Assembly (NCBI GenBank): GCA_023213315.1
Contig: JAKCPI010010896.1
Coordinates: forward strand, 1 to 64,000
Length of the DNA stretch: 64,000 nt
Origin: Euborellia annulipes
Lineage: Eukaryota > Arthropoda > Insecta > Dermaptera > Anisolabididae
Direction of reading: 5' to 3'
Below, in pieces: positions 1 to 8,507 of this stretch. Below the pieces are notes generated by a model. It did no database searches. It was not told where the DNA came from and saw only the letters and a list, made by a program, of their open reading frames with translations. The translations under genes were made by a program, and so were the position numbers. Numbering within the stretch: position 1 is the first letter of the stretch; each line of letters starts with the position of its first letter.

Positions 1-138
1 TCCAGAAATTGAATTTTCCCATTGTAAAGTATTGAGTTTTGTCTTATCTTAGTGAAAAATTAACGCCAATTAATTAAAATAATTAAATCTCTCAAATTAA
101 AAATAATAAAATTTGTTATATAATTAAATTTTTTTTTT
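1..138. other. AT-rich flank, no gene
   Basis: AT-rich DNA with no open frame of note. Bases 20-60 resemble a stretch near 44300 (shared GTATTGAGTTTTGTCT-like text), so this may be a decayed tail of the Hel family. The similarity is short. Confidence 0.3.
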
Positions 139-150
139 TCCTAGAGGGGG

Positions 151-601
151 ATGTTGGAGGCGCCACTCTCAAATGGTCCCCGGTCAACCAAATATTTAGG
201 TCAAAAATTTGACAGGAGGCTAAATTGGAACGCCCACTGCAAAGCGGCCTATACAAACGGAAAAACAGCCAAAAAACTCCTCTGGCCACTCCCAAATAGA
301 AATAGTCCACTACCCATCGATCACAAAATTCTCCTTTACAAAGCAATAGTCCGACCAAGAATCACTTATGGCGCACCAATCTGGATAAATAGGGGCAGCA
401 CCTTCCAGCATTAAGCCACTCAAACGAATACAAAGCACGACACCTCGAACCATAGCAGCTCCACCACCAGGTATCTCAAACATCGAAATAGCCACAGCAC
501 TGGAAATAGAAGAACTGGACGCCTTCGCAAAGAAGCTTAAAGAAAGACACGATGAGAAAATGAAGATTCACCCAAATCCATTAATAACCAACTTAACATA
601 A
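151..601 (+). pseudogene. C-terminal fragment of Jockey-like reverse transcriptase, frameshifted
   Basis: In LINEs this protein nicks the target and copies the element RNA into DNA; here only the C-terminal end remains. Bases 151-411 encode KYLGQKFDRRLNW, then an alanine- and lysine-rich segment, then LLYKAIVRPRITYGAPIW. These match the thumb-side region conserved in Jockey-clade enzymes. The frame stops at 412-414. From 407 an overlapping frame continues the family pattern (KPLKRIQ, then IEELDAFAKKLKERH) to a stop at 599-601, so one frameshift separates the two parts. The ATG at 151 lies at the truncation junction and is not the native start. Catalytic YADD and endonuclease domains are absent, so the copy is dead. 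Confidence 0.8.
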
Positions 602-862
602 ATTCACTTGTAAACAAGTAAAACTGTTCTTTTATATTCTTTTTATAAAAAAATGTTTTAGGTTTTTTTAAAAATTTTTTTCCTAAAAATGTAAACTGTA
701 ACCCATCAAACTCGCCCAAATTACACTAAAAAGACTAAGGAAAAGAGGAAATAAAATACTCTCGAAGCCTTCATTTCCAAAAATTGTAAAGTACATTCGC
801 CTAGTGCGAGACATTGTATAAAAGAAATATGAAATAAAAACTGTTAAATTAAAAAAAAAAAA
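151..862 (+). mobile_element. 5'-truncated Jockey-like non-LTR retrotransposon (LINE)
   Basis: A LINE 3' end. It holds the last part of a reverse-transcriptase ORF, a ~250 bp 3' UTR and a poly-A tail at 851-862. A 12-bp direct repeat TCCTAGAGGGGG flanks it at 139-150 and 863-874, which is a target-site duplication from target-primed reverse transcription. The copy is 5'-truncated, as is usual for LINEs. The Jockey assignment rests on the protein pattern described in the next entry. Confidence 0.85.
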
Positions 863-874
863 TCCTAGAGGGGG

Positions 875-1138
875 GAGAGAAAAAAGGAATTGGAGAGGGC
901 AGGACAAGTCCCGTCAGGGACCGATCCTCAGGGAGCAGAGAGGCGAAGGGCCCTCACCCCCAAAATAGGAACCGGGTTGCTGGCTCTCGAGCTAGATACC
1001 GGTACTTGGGGTTGGTGCGCGCCTCCGTGCACGATGCACCAGGGGTAAAGAACCGGGGAATGCCCTTTTCCTGTAGGCTATTGAGGGCTTTTATGCCATA
1101 ATTTAGGCTTTTCCCTCAAATAATTTAAAAAAAAAAAA
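875..1138 (+). mobile_element. SINE-C copy 1 (non-tRNA retroposon)
   Basis: About 250 bp ending in poly-A at 1126-1138. It shares most of its length with 6874-7133, including ACCGGGTTG, CTCGAGCTAGATACCGG, GATGCACCAGGGGTAA and ATGCCATAATTTAGGC. It lies directly downstream of the LINE duplication. I see no clear pol III A and B boxes, so the head type is unknown. No TSD was found for this copy. Confidence 0.65.
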
Positions 1139-1229
1139 ATTCCTTAAAGAGATCAAGGATGGGACTCGGAAAGGATATTTAACATTTCATACTACTGACA
1201 AATAGAACGAAAAGTAATTATTTTTGCAT

Positions 1230-1272
1230 AACACACACACACACACACACACATACACACACACACACACAC
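1230..1272. repeat. (CA)n microsatellite
   Basis: AC dinucleotide tract of about 21 units with one T interruption at 1254. Confidence 0.95.
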
Positions 1273-1760
1273 TCGCTTTAATATGAAAGGACCAACCAAC
1301 AACATTAAATAAACACCTTATTTATTTTACTTTGAGAAATTAAAACTTTTACCATATACAGATACACAAATTAAATATAGGCTAAAAAAAAGTTGTTTTT
1401 TTTTCATATTTGTTTTAATTAATCGTTATTTATTTATTTAATAAATTATTTTACGGTTTTATTTATTTATTCAAAGGAATTTATTTACCACCTGACCAAA
1501 TAGCTTAGAGTGAAAAAAAAAAAACATTTATTTTTTTTAATTATCACTTGGCTACTTTAAAATAATTATAATTTCTCTTTGCATCTCTTCTCTCCAAAGA
1601 GAGAGAGAGCAAAGCAAAGTTTTTAAAAAGTTATTTTCCTCTACTCTAAACAAATATTTTCATCTTTATATATGAGTATTAAAAAAAAAACTATAATAGA
1701 AAAAAAAAGAAGCTTTAAATTCAGGTTTAATTTTATTTTATATCAGTAATTTTATAAGAG
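1273..1760. other. AT-rich intergenic or intronic stretch
   Basis: TTTATTTATT-type low-complexity DNA and a short GA tract near 1600. No ORF, RNA gene or recognised repeat. Confidence 0.5.
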
Positions 1761-1761
1761 A

Positions 1762-1855
1762 CTAGTCGCAAAGCCTGCCTTGGGCGGGCCTTCCGCCTGT
1801 CCAGGAGGCTGCGCCCTCTGGACCCCTTGCTCGCCTCCGCCGGGCAAGTTTATTG
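1762..1855 (-). mobile_element. Helitron-type 3' terminus (GC-rich, CTAG end)
   Basis: A GC-rich island in AT-rich DNA. Read on the minus strand it runs through GCGGAAGGCCCGCC and ends CTAG at 1765-1762, followed by T. Comparable GC-rich ends finishing in CTAG occur at 17229, 17930, 42631 and 62347. Helitrons end in CTRR after a hairpin and insert between A and T. Confidence 0.5.
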
Positions 1856-1898
1856 CCAATTTGGGATATTTCTTGTTGCAATGCAAGTGTTAAGATGT

Positions 1899-2424
1899 TA
1901 AGCGTACTTTTAAAAAAAACTAGACTATTATAAGGAATATTTCAATGCGGTTTTTTTTTTTAATGAATTAAATTCATAGGAGATTATTGGGACATCGAGC
2001 TATAATTTTTTTAATGACTTATTAAAAAATTATCGTAATTAATTTTTTTGTTATCAAACAAATACAAAAAAAGAATCTATCCCAATAATCTTTAATTTTT
2101 TTTAAGTTTAAAAATGAATTTATTGTTATTATTAATCATATATTAATTAAGACATTTTTAAGAATACGCTTATATGATTTATTTAAAATTCAACTGTCAA
2201 ATTAGTTCAGCATTCTTGCAATAGATGGCAGGCTAGTCTAACAGCTGATCCCCTAATAGCCTATATCTGGCCTATATTTATATATTTTTATGCTTTTATA
2301 AAAGATACATAATTTATAATAACATTTATAAAGAATTTATTATTAAAAGATCAATGAAAATCAACGAAATGCATTAAATATTTTATTAGCTACCATTCTG
2401 ACATCTTTTGGCAAATTTTTGAAA
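1899..2424 (+). mobile_element. Rep-K copy 1
   Basis: Interspersed repeat found five times in the window (also 10551, 19455, 37841 and 55902). It reads GCGTACTTTT, CTAGACTATTATAAGG, AGATTATTGGGACATCGAG, then CTACCATTCTGACATC and GGCAAATTTTTGAA. AGATTATTGGGACA recurs inverted ~110 bp later as TATCCCAATAATC, giving a stem. Coding potential is nil, so it is non-autonomous. No class can be assigned and this copy lacks the TTCAGGAGTGACG start. Confidence 0.75.
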
Positions 2425-3018
2425 CCAATAAGAGTTTTCAGCTCTGAATATAATAAAATGGAAATGAAATCCCTCTGACAGGATTTATTTTATTTAAATT
2501 TCGAATAGGCCTACTAATCCTATAAAAAAGCGTGGAAAAATAATTACATAGATCTTTTAATTCTTAATCCCGCTGTGTGTTGTAGAAGAAAGCATTTCTT
2601 TTTTATTATAAATCCCGTCCTTAAAAAAAAAAAAATTCATCAAAAAGAAAGGAATAGAAATAATTTTAAACATACAAGTATATATATATATATATATATT
2701 CTATGATTAAATTCTTTTAGGGAAAAAAAAGCTTCTTTAAATATACTTTTCTATGCCCTTAGGGATTACTTAAGATGTACATAAAAGTAAAATTTATTTT
2801 TCCGCTCTGGGATTCCATTTTTTCTTTTTTAACTAATGGATTTTCTTAACTGACTTGAAATTTTATTTAAAACAAATTTCTCTGGTCAAAATAATCTTCT
2901 AACATGTTTTCTTTTTGAAGTGAAACTTGGATGCATGCTCTGAAATCCTCCATTCCAGGTGAGCTATCAAAGCCACACCCTTTGTCCTTAAAAGGTTATC
3001 AATATTGTTTTTTTTTTT
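2425..3018. other. AT-rich unannotated stretch with (TA)n
   Basis: Contains a TA tract at about 2680-2699 and otherwise low-complexity AT DNA. No gene seen. Confidence 0.5.
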
Positions 3019-3294
3019 AAAGTGAAACTTTTATTTTATCCCCTCAAATTTTTTCGCTCTTCTATCAGCATGTCGCGATAATATAATTTTTAAAATATTT
3101 TAAAATGATTCAAATCTTCAATTACTAAATAAATATTGTTCTCAGTTTTTAACATGCCTCTTTTGATTTCTTATTATCATTCCTATTTTCCAATTATTAA
3201 GTTAAGATTAAAAACGCGATTTTAATACTTTTTATTGAATCATTTTCTGAAAATTTTCAGTTTAACGCCTACGATCCGAAAAAAAGTTTCACTT
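3019..3294. mobile_element. Short TIR element (AAGTGAAACTTT ends)
   Basis: AAAGTGAAACTTTTATT at the left and AAAAAAGTTTCACTT at the right form inverted ends about 270 bp apart. A related inverted copy lies at 23215-23412, sharing the CTCTTCTATCAGCATGTCGC segment. Probably a MITE; the TSD is not clear. Confidence 0.45.
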
Positions 3295-3347
3295 GCATCG
3301 TGCTTTCATAAAACCACACAATGATTTTTTTACTGTGACTGTAATTA

Positions 3348-3380
3348 ACAGTTTCAATGGCATCTCACCATCATCTTCAG
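3348..3380 (-). ncRNA. Hammerhead-like motif, remnant
   Basis: On the minus strand: CTGAAGA, one T, GATGG paired with CCATT (one G-U), then GAAAC. The expected GTC cleavage triplet is changed to TGTT. It matches the other hammerhead-like sites in layout but is probably inactive. Confidence 0.4.
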
Positions 3381-3468
3381 GCCTAAAATTAGAGATACAA
3401 AAAATTGTACAAAATTTATTTCAAGTTATTTATTATAAACTGTAAAAATTGCGGGCCGCCATTCTGGG

Positions 3469-3482
3469 AGGGGGGGGGGGGG
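3469..3482. repeat. Poly-G tract
   Basis: Run of about 14 G followed by TAGATAGC. Confidence 0.9.
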
Positions 3483-3536
3483 TAGATAGCATATAAAGTT
3501 CGTCAGTATTGTATGTTTATTAAAATAAAATTATAA

Positions 3537-3580
3537 CGCCTAAATGGCTTCAGTAGCCGAAAAGAGTTTAAAAAAATTTA
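3537..3580 (+). repeat. SINE-B tail fragment
   Basis: CCTAAATGGCTTCAGTAGCC followed by GAAAAGAGTTTAAA matches the conserved 3' tail of SINE-B copies. No head is attached. Confidence 0.5.
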
Positions 3581-3639
3581 AATCCCCGACTGTTTTAATT
3601 TACAAAGAAACCTCACAGACAAACCTTTATAAATTTTAT

Positions 3640-3935
3640 ATGGCTCAGAGCTAGAACAAGACCTTCTGGTACAGTAGGATCCACAATTTTTCAAATAAAT
3701 AAATCATCTTTTTTTTAATGCAACTGAAGGGGTAAAGCTACTTAACACTTGCAACGGCCAAGCATTTTGGTTGCCTAAGCTCCAAACTCCACTTTGGAGA
3801 GTATTAGGCACTTGTAGCGCCTACTGTACCGAAAGTCGAGGGTTCGCATTTCATTGGATTGGCTACCAATCCAGACCGGGTCTAAATGGCCGAAAAAGAC
3901 CTTAAATGAAATAAAAAAAATAATAATATTATTAA
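3640..3935 (+). mobile_element. SINE-B, split by a MarMITE
   Basis: tRNA-like retroposon. The head GGCTCAGAGCTAGAACAAGA resembles a pol III A box and GAGGGTTCGCATTTC a B box. The tail GGTCTAAATGGCCGAAAAAG leads into an A-rich end. The copy is interrupted at TA (3670/3827) by the MarMITE at 3672-3826, so the SINE is the older insertion. Confidence 0.7.
3672..3826. mobile_element. MarMITE (mariner-type, TA target)
   Basis: 155 bp between TA dinucleotides at 3670-3671 and 3827-3828. The inverted ends CAGTAGG and CCTACTG belong to the family seen at 33936, 34117 and, more distantly, 46534. TA duplication and short TIRs fit Tc1/mariner non-autonomous elements. Removing it restores a continuous SINE-B. 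Confidence 0.8.
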
Positions 3936-4880
3936 ATCGCCCTCAAAATTGTTTAATTCCCTCATTTTATTTTTATTTTAATATAAAACTTAAAGCACCT
4001 CTTGGGGATTTCTCGCTCTCCATTTCATTAAAATTCTTAGATTATTATTATTATCATTAGACAGTCAGTCCCTTTATTATCATCTTCATCATCATATTAT
4101 ATATTCATGGGCGGGGGTGGGGGAATATAAACTCGTTAAAAAACAAAACGTAAGCAAATAATATAATTTATTAAGAGACAACAAGCAACAAAAACCAACA
4201 AAAAAAAAAAAATAAATAAATAAAAAATATTTTAAAAGATACTTAAGAGGAGACTCTAGTTAAATTTATTATATTTTAATTATCATAAAAGATAAAATGT
4301 TTATGATTATATTTATTTTTATTATATTCAAAATAATAAAAAAAAAAATATTTTATGTTAATAATAAATCTACCCTCCTCAAGGGACCCCTGGGGGGGGG
4401 GGGTATTAATACGTTAAATGATATATACATATATATTATTTTTTATCTTTTTTTATAAAAAATAAAATAAAATTATAAATTAATTAGAGAGAGATGCTTA
4501 TTTATTTATTTATTCGCTTTTCTGATTTATACTGTTATATAATATATTATTATTATAATATACACTCACACACATATACAAAAAAATTAATTAAATTTTG
4601 TTATTATTTATGTCTTTGTTTAGTAGAGGCAGCAGCAGCAGCAGCATTTGACCTTTTGTACATACATTCAATTACATAATTAGCATTTGTTTGATATTTT
4701 TGCTGCTGCTTCAATGAAAGTTAACATTTTGGGATTTTCAAAGTAAAATAATAATAAAAAAATCAGTATTATAATATAAAGCACTATCCACTGACTTTCG
4801 TTTTATGTTTCTGTTTAGTAAACATCTCCCTCTGATTGGCCAGAGACAGAGGAAGTGGAGTCAGAGAGGGAAATTTAAAA
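3936..4880. other. AT-rich low-complexity stretch
   Basis: Poly-A, TTTA and TATA tracts, poly-G near 4391-4403, and a (GCA)n run at about 4629-4646. No gene-like ORF; the 61-residue frame across the GCA run is low complexity. Confidence 0.5.
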
Positions 4881-4884
4881 CTTT

Positions 4885-4990
4885 AAAATTTTGCATTTGC
4901 CTCCCGAAGGCGTGCAGGGGGGTCCCGAGGGGGTATCCCTCCGGCAGATGGGAGGGCCCGCCGAAGGCAGGCTTTTGCCACTTGTGACAT
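4885..4990. mobile_element. GC-rich island, possible Helitron-type fragment
   Basis: TGCCTCCCGAAGGCGTGC and GGGCCCGCCGAAGGCAGGC stand out from AT-rich flanks and resemble the GC-rich ends of Hel copies. No CTAG terminus is visible. Confidence 0.35.
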
Positions 4991-5149
4991 AATAAATAGT
5001 CACCTCTTCTCTGGTCTCTTTAATCTCAAGACACACAACTTTCTGTAATTCCATAATTTATTAAAAAAGTTGTATGCTGGGTATGTGAGATTAGAGTTGG
5101 GAAGAATAAAACCAGCGTTGTCGAACACCTTTACACTTTTATTCAGGCA

Positions 5150-5184
5150 GACGTTTCGGTAACCATAACGGTTGCCATCTTCAG
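5150..5184 (-). ncRNA. Hammerhead-ribozyme-like motif
   Basis: Minus strand: CTGAAGA, one T, stem II GGCAACC with GGTTACC (one C-A mismatch) around GTTAT, then GAAACGTC. Core residues C3-U4-G5-A6, G8-A9, G12-A13-A14 and the GUC cleavage triplet are all present. Helix III is only ACGU, which would need a dimer to close. The extra T before stem II departs from the textbook core. Confidence 0.55.
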
Positions 5185-5272
5185 TGCCAATGAAAGTTTT
5201 TCAAGGTGTCCCTGTCATACATGATAATCTTATATAGTATAGGAAGCATCAGCCTGGAGCGCTCGGCAAGTA

Positions 5273-5307
5273 GTGAAGATGGCAACCGTTATGGTTACCG
5301 AAACGTC
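5273..5307 (+). ncRNA. Hammerhead-like motif, core C3 lost
   Basis: Mirror copy of 5150-5184. It reads GTGAAGA instead of CTGAAGA, so the essential C3 is a G. Stem II and GAAACGTC are intact. Probably inactive. Confidence 0.5.
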
Positions 5308-5454
5308 TGCCTGAATAAAAGTGTAAAGGTGTTCGACAACGCTGGATTTATTAAAAAATATTCTTTGATTGAAATTTTAAGACATTTACTATATTATTAT
5401 TTATAGTTTTTTTTTTTTTTTTTTTTTTTATAAAAAAAAACACTTTTTTCTCAT

Positions 5455-5734
5455 TAACACTCACATTCCGAATACACAACTGCAAAGAATACTTAAATAT
5501 TTCTCTATACATTTCCTATCGGAGAAATCGTAGTAACTTTAAAAATTAATAACTCAAAAAGTTATAGGAATTTCGGGACCCGAGTATTTTTCCGGGACTC
5601 TCCATAACATCCTCTATAAGAATGCAAAATTTCGTTTCAAAATTCCAACGGGAAGTTGGTCAAGCAGAGCGTGACAGACGGACAGACAGATAGACATACG
5701 GACAGACGGACACACCGCAATTATTATATATAGA
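5455..5734 (-). mobile_element. Hel family copy (Helitron-like), minus
   Basis: On the minus strand it begins TCTATATATAATAATTGCGG at 5734, just inside an A-T insertion context. It continues with GTCCGTCTGTCACGCTCTG, GACCAACTTCCCGTTGG, CGGGTCCCGAAATTCC and ATTTAAGTATTCTTTGC. The same order occurs at 42236, 47980, 53895 and 61125. Non-coding; the CTAG 3' end is missing here. Confidence 0.65.
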
Positions 5735-5981
5735 TTAGCTTTAATTTTTCATAAGGAGAACGAGAACACAATGCTTTCCAATCAATCCCCTTAAAAGGGG
5801 AGGTCCCCTACCCCTAATTTGACATAATAATAGCCTGAAACCATCCCCGGAAAATTGTCTACCCATTAAAAGAAAAAAAGAAATTTCATGAAAATCCACC
5901 CAATATTTTCGGAATTTATGCGTTACAAAAGACAAACAGAATTGGTCTTTGATAAAAAGCAAAAGTAAAAAAATAAAATAT
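5735..5981 (-). repeat. Rep-M copy 1
   Basis: Shares AGCTTTAATTTTTCATAAGG, CAATGCTTTCCAA, GGTCCCCTACCCCTAATTTG, CCCCGGAAAATT and GAATTTATGCGTTACA with 58855-59212. The strand is arbitrary. The open frame here is a chance product of the repeat. Confidence 0.6.
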
Positions 5982-5993
5982 AGATATAGGTAA

Positions 5994-6220
5994 GCCCTCG
6001 GGGCTTGGTGTAGAGGTTAGCGTGCTAACCTCGTATACCAAAACGTCGCGGGTTCGGACCCAAGGCAGTCCATTGATTTTATTTAAGCCATTTGGATACC
6101 AAATGGCTTAAATAAGAATCCTTGGACCCCATTATAGATAAATTCATAAATAACAGTTATCGTCAAAGCTTTATATGGCCTAAGTTGCCGAAAAGTGAGA
6201 AAAAAGTGTAAATGTTTTTA
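5994..6220 (+). mobile_element. SINE-A with perfect 11-bp target duplication
   Basis: tRNA-derived SINE. Its A box lies in GGCTTGGTGTAGAGGTTAGC and its B box is GCGGGTTCGGACCC. The body carries an inverted repeat, AAGCCATTTGGATACC with GGTATCC-type complement, and the tail is CTAAGTTGCCGAAAAGTG then A/T-rich. AGATATAGGTA flanks it at 5982-5992 and 6221-6231. This is one of the most complete copies in the window. Confidence 0.9.
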
Positions 6221-6234
6221 AGATATAGGTAATT

Positions 6235-6543
6235 AAAATAAAAAAAATAAAATAAAAAAAAAAGATTTAAAAAAAAAATGCTTTTATTTAAATTGAACTA
6301 AAAAAGAGAGAAATAATTTAATTGTTCTTGTTAAAATTTTTTAATATTTATGACTTAAAATAAAAGCGTGGGGCGCTTCGAAGTGATTCCGAGGCTCGCG
6401 CCCCACGCTTTTATTTTAAGTCATAAATATTAAAAAAATTTAACAAGAACAATTAAATTATTTCTCCCTTATTTCTCTCTTTTTAGTACAATTTAAATAA
6501 AAGCATTTTTTTTTAAATCTTTTTTTTTTATTTTATTTTTATT
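6235..6543. mobile_element. FB foldback copy 1 (GCGTGGGGCGC core)
   Basis: Two arms of about 140 bp, nearly complementary, meet at a short centre. The inner arms read AAAGCGTGGGGCGC and GCGCCCCACGCTTT around TTCGAAGTGATTCCGAGGCT. A second copy lies at 61741-62058 and a diverged relative at 62901-63366. No ORF. Long arms with almost no loop define a foldback element. Confidence 0.85.
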
Positions 6544-6850
6544 TTAAGCTTTTTAGTCTTTTTTTTGTGTGATTTTTTTAAATTAACTTTCAAAATTAGA
6601 GGCTTTTAAATAACATCGGGAAATTTTCTAAAATTGTCTATTTAGCGTAGAGCTTTAAAAAAAAGAACATTAGTTTGGCCTTTCAAAACTAGTTAATAGG
6701 GCCTTATTTGCGTGAGGCTTCAAATAAAGTACCACATTAGTTTGACCTATTTTGACACAATTAAAAAATTATTTATTGTCATAAAAAATGACTCTTAAAT
6801 ATAAAATTTCACACCTCTAGCCCATCGGGAAGTCTTTTGAAATTACCGGT
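6544..6850 (-). repeat. FB-associated unique segment
   Basis: Contains CCATCGGGAAGTCTTTTG, GAGGCTTCAAATAAAGTACC and AATGACTCTTAAATAT. The reverse complement precedes the FB copy at 61318-61740, so the foldback and this ~300 bp flank travel as one unit. Confidence 0.65.
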
Positions 6851-6873
6851 ATTAAATTTCAACATCCTATTTT

Positions 6874-7133
6874 AGAAAAAAGAGGAAGGCCCAGATGAAC
6901 AGTCCCGAAAGGGACTGATTTTTGGGGAGTATGGAGGTGAAGGGCCTCTCACTCCCAAAATTGGAACCGGGTTGTTGGCTCTCGAGCTAGATACCGGTAC
7001 TTGGGGTTGGTGCGTGCCTCCGTGCACGATGCACCAGGGGTAACTAAACGGGAGATGTTTTTTTTTTTTTGTAGGCTATTGAGGGTTTTTATGCCATAAT
7101 TTAGGCTTTTCCCTCAAATAAAAAAAAAAAAAA
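6874..7133 (+). mobile_element. SINE-C copy 2 with 13-bp TSD
   Basis: 260 bp retroposon with a poly-A tail near 7120-7133. It is flanked by AACATCCTATTTT at 6861-6873 and 7134-7146, which proves insertion. The body matches 875-1138 (ACCGGGTTGTTGGCTCTCG, GATGCACCAGGGGTAA). No convincing A/B boxes; it may derive from a LINE tail or another small RNA. Confidence 0.85.
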
Positions 7134-7146
7134 AACATCCTATTTT

Positions 7147-8260
7147 TATCTTTTCTATGGATAGAGAAGAGAAGAGATAGAGTAGATAATATAATATAAT
7201 AAAATTCACCCATCTGCCTGTAATTTACTCGAATACCATACTATTGAAAAAACGATGAAGAAATTGGTGATCCACAATCCCTTTGACACCATTGGAAATA
7301 TGTAAACAGGGCGAGAATGCAAGTTTGGGTTGCCTAACTGAAAGGCGTATCCATCTTAACACACACAAAATGGTTCCTTAGCATTTTATTTTGTCATTTT
7401 CTTTTTATTATATACTGTAACACGTAGAGGATAGATTAAATTAAGTCAAAATAACACCAATTTGAGATTAAAGTAATCCTTTCGTTTCTCCTTTATTTTA
7501 CATGGGTTTGGCGTCTTCTAGGGGTGTCAATAGCTTTTATTCATTCCATTCCAATTGACTATGCAAATCCCATCGGGCTAGTTTTCCGATCTAAAAGGTT
7601 CCTCTCTCTCTCTCTCTCAACATCCGCTTCAAGGCATTTGCTGCTACTTTATGGCAACACCAGAGTGAGACAGAAACGTGGGACGTATAAAATTTAATGA
7701 CCATCTCTTTAGATTACTCTATTTTCTTTTTTTTAATGAAATTAAAAAAAAAATCTTTCGCATCAATGAATATTAATTAATTATAATTTATTTAAAAAAA
7801 AAAAAAAAAATAGACAACAACCTTGCAAAACTTTCCCATTTATTTTTTTGTCTCCTTACACTCAGTAAAATTTCGTACAGTGTTGCTGACACTTGATGAA
7901 AGGGTGTCATATGTTATATAGATTAAAAAGTGAACTTAAGTTCATAAAACAAAATTATATGAATTCTGAAACTACGAACAATTTTTCTTTATTTGTTTTT
8001 CCAATGTGCGAGTTTAAAAATCATTTGGGTTAACTAGAACAAAAAATTCTATCTATTTGATTCGCTAATGTTTATTTTATCTGTCTAACAAACCCTCCGG
8101 TCTCCCCGCCTGGAAATCATCTATATCTATATTCGATAAATTGCTATTGTTAATCTAACCAACCCCTTACAAGTGTGTCTGATCATTACACTAAATATTT
8201 TTATTATATAACAAGCAGGTTCTAATAATGTATAAAATCCACTTTGACACTTTAAAAGAC
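7147..8260. other. Mostly single-copy stretch with CT tract
   Basis: Includes (CT)n at about 7602-7618 and poly-A near 7795-7810. At 7811-7835 is GACAACAACCTTGCAAAACT, a half copy of the hairpin at 51301. No gene is seen. Confidence 0.45.
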
Positions 8261-8270
8261 TTTGTCAACT

Positions 8271-8303
8271 CTGAAGATGGTTTCAACTTAGAACCGAAAC
8301 GTC
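8271..8303 (+). ncRNA. Hammerhead-ribozyme-like motif
   Basis: CTGAAGA, one T, stem II GGTTT with GAACC (one U-G) around a 7-nt loop, then GAAACGTC. All core positions and the GUC triplet are present. AACT before and AGCT after could make a short helix I. A-rich sequence follows, as in a retroposed tail. Confidence 0.55.
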
Positions 8304-8507
8304 AGCTCTACAAATAAAATAAATATATAAAGAAAAAAAAATTGTAATATCTTTTTTATTAAAAATTCTAGAGATCTGAGGATAGGCTAATTCTAACAAA
8401 ATATGCATGTGCCAATGTCGAAACCTGGCTAGGCATTGTTTCACTCCCGGATTAAAATTAAAATTAATTATTTTCGATTTGAATCGCTTTGTGATTTTAA
8501 AAATATA

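Larger units (their letters stand above)
5110..5345. mobile_element. Foldback with two opposed hammerhead-like motifs
   Basis: Arms 5110-5185 and 5271-5345 are almost perfectly complementary over about 75 bp, beginning CCAGCGTTGTCGAACACC and including TTTATTCAGGCAGACG. Each arm carries a hammerhead-like motif pointing away from the centre. The ~85 bp centre includes GAAGCATCAGCCTGGAGCGC, also present at 13650 in a SINE head. Inverted partial copies of this kind are typical of Penelope-like insertions; no protein is left here. Confidence 0.7.
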
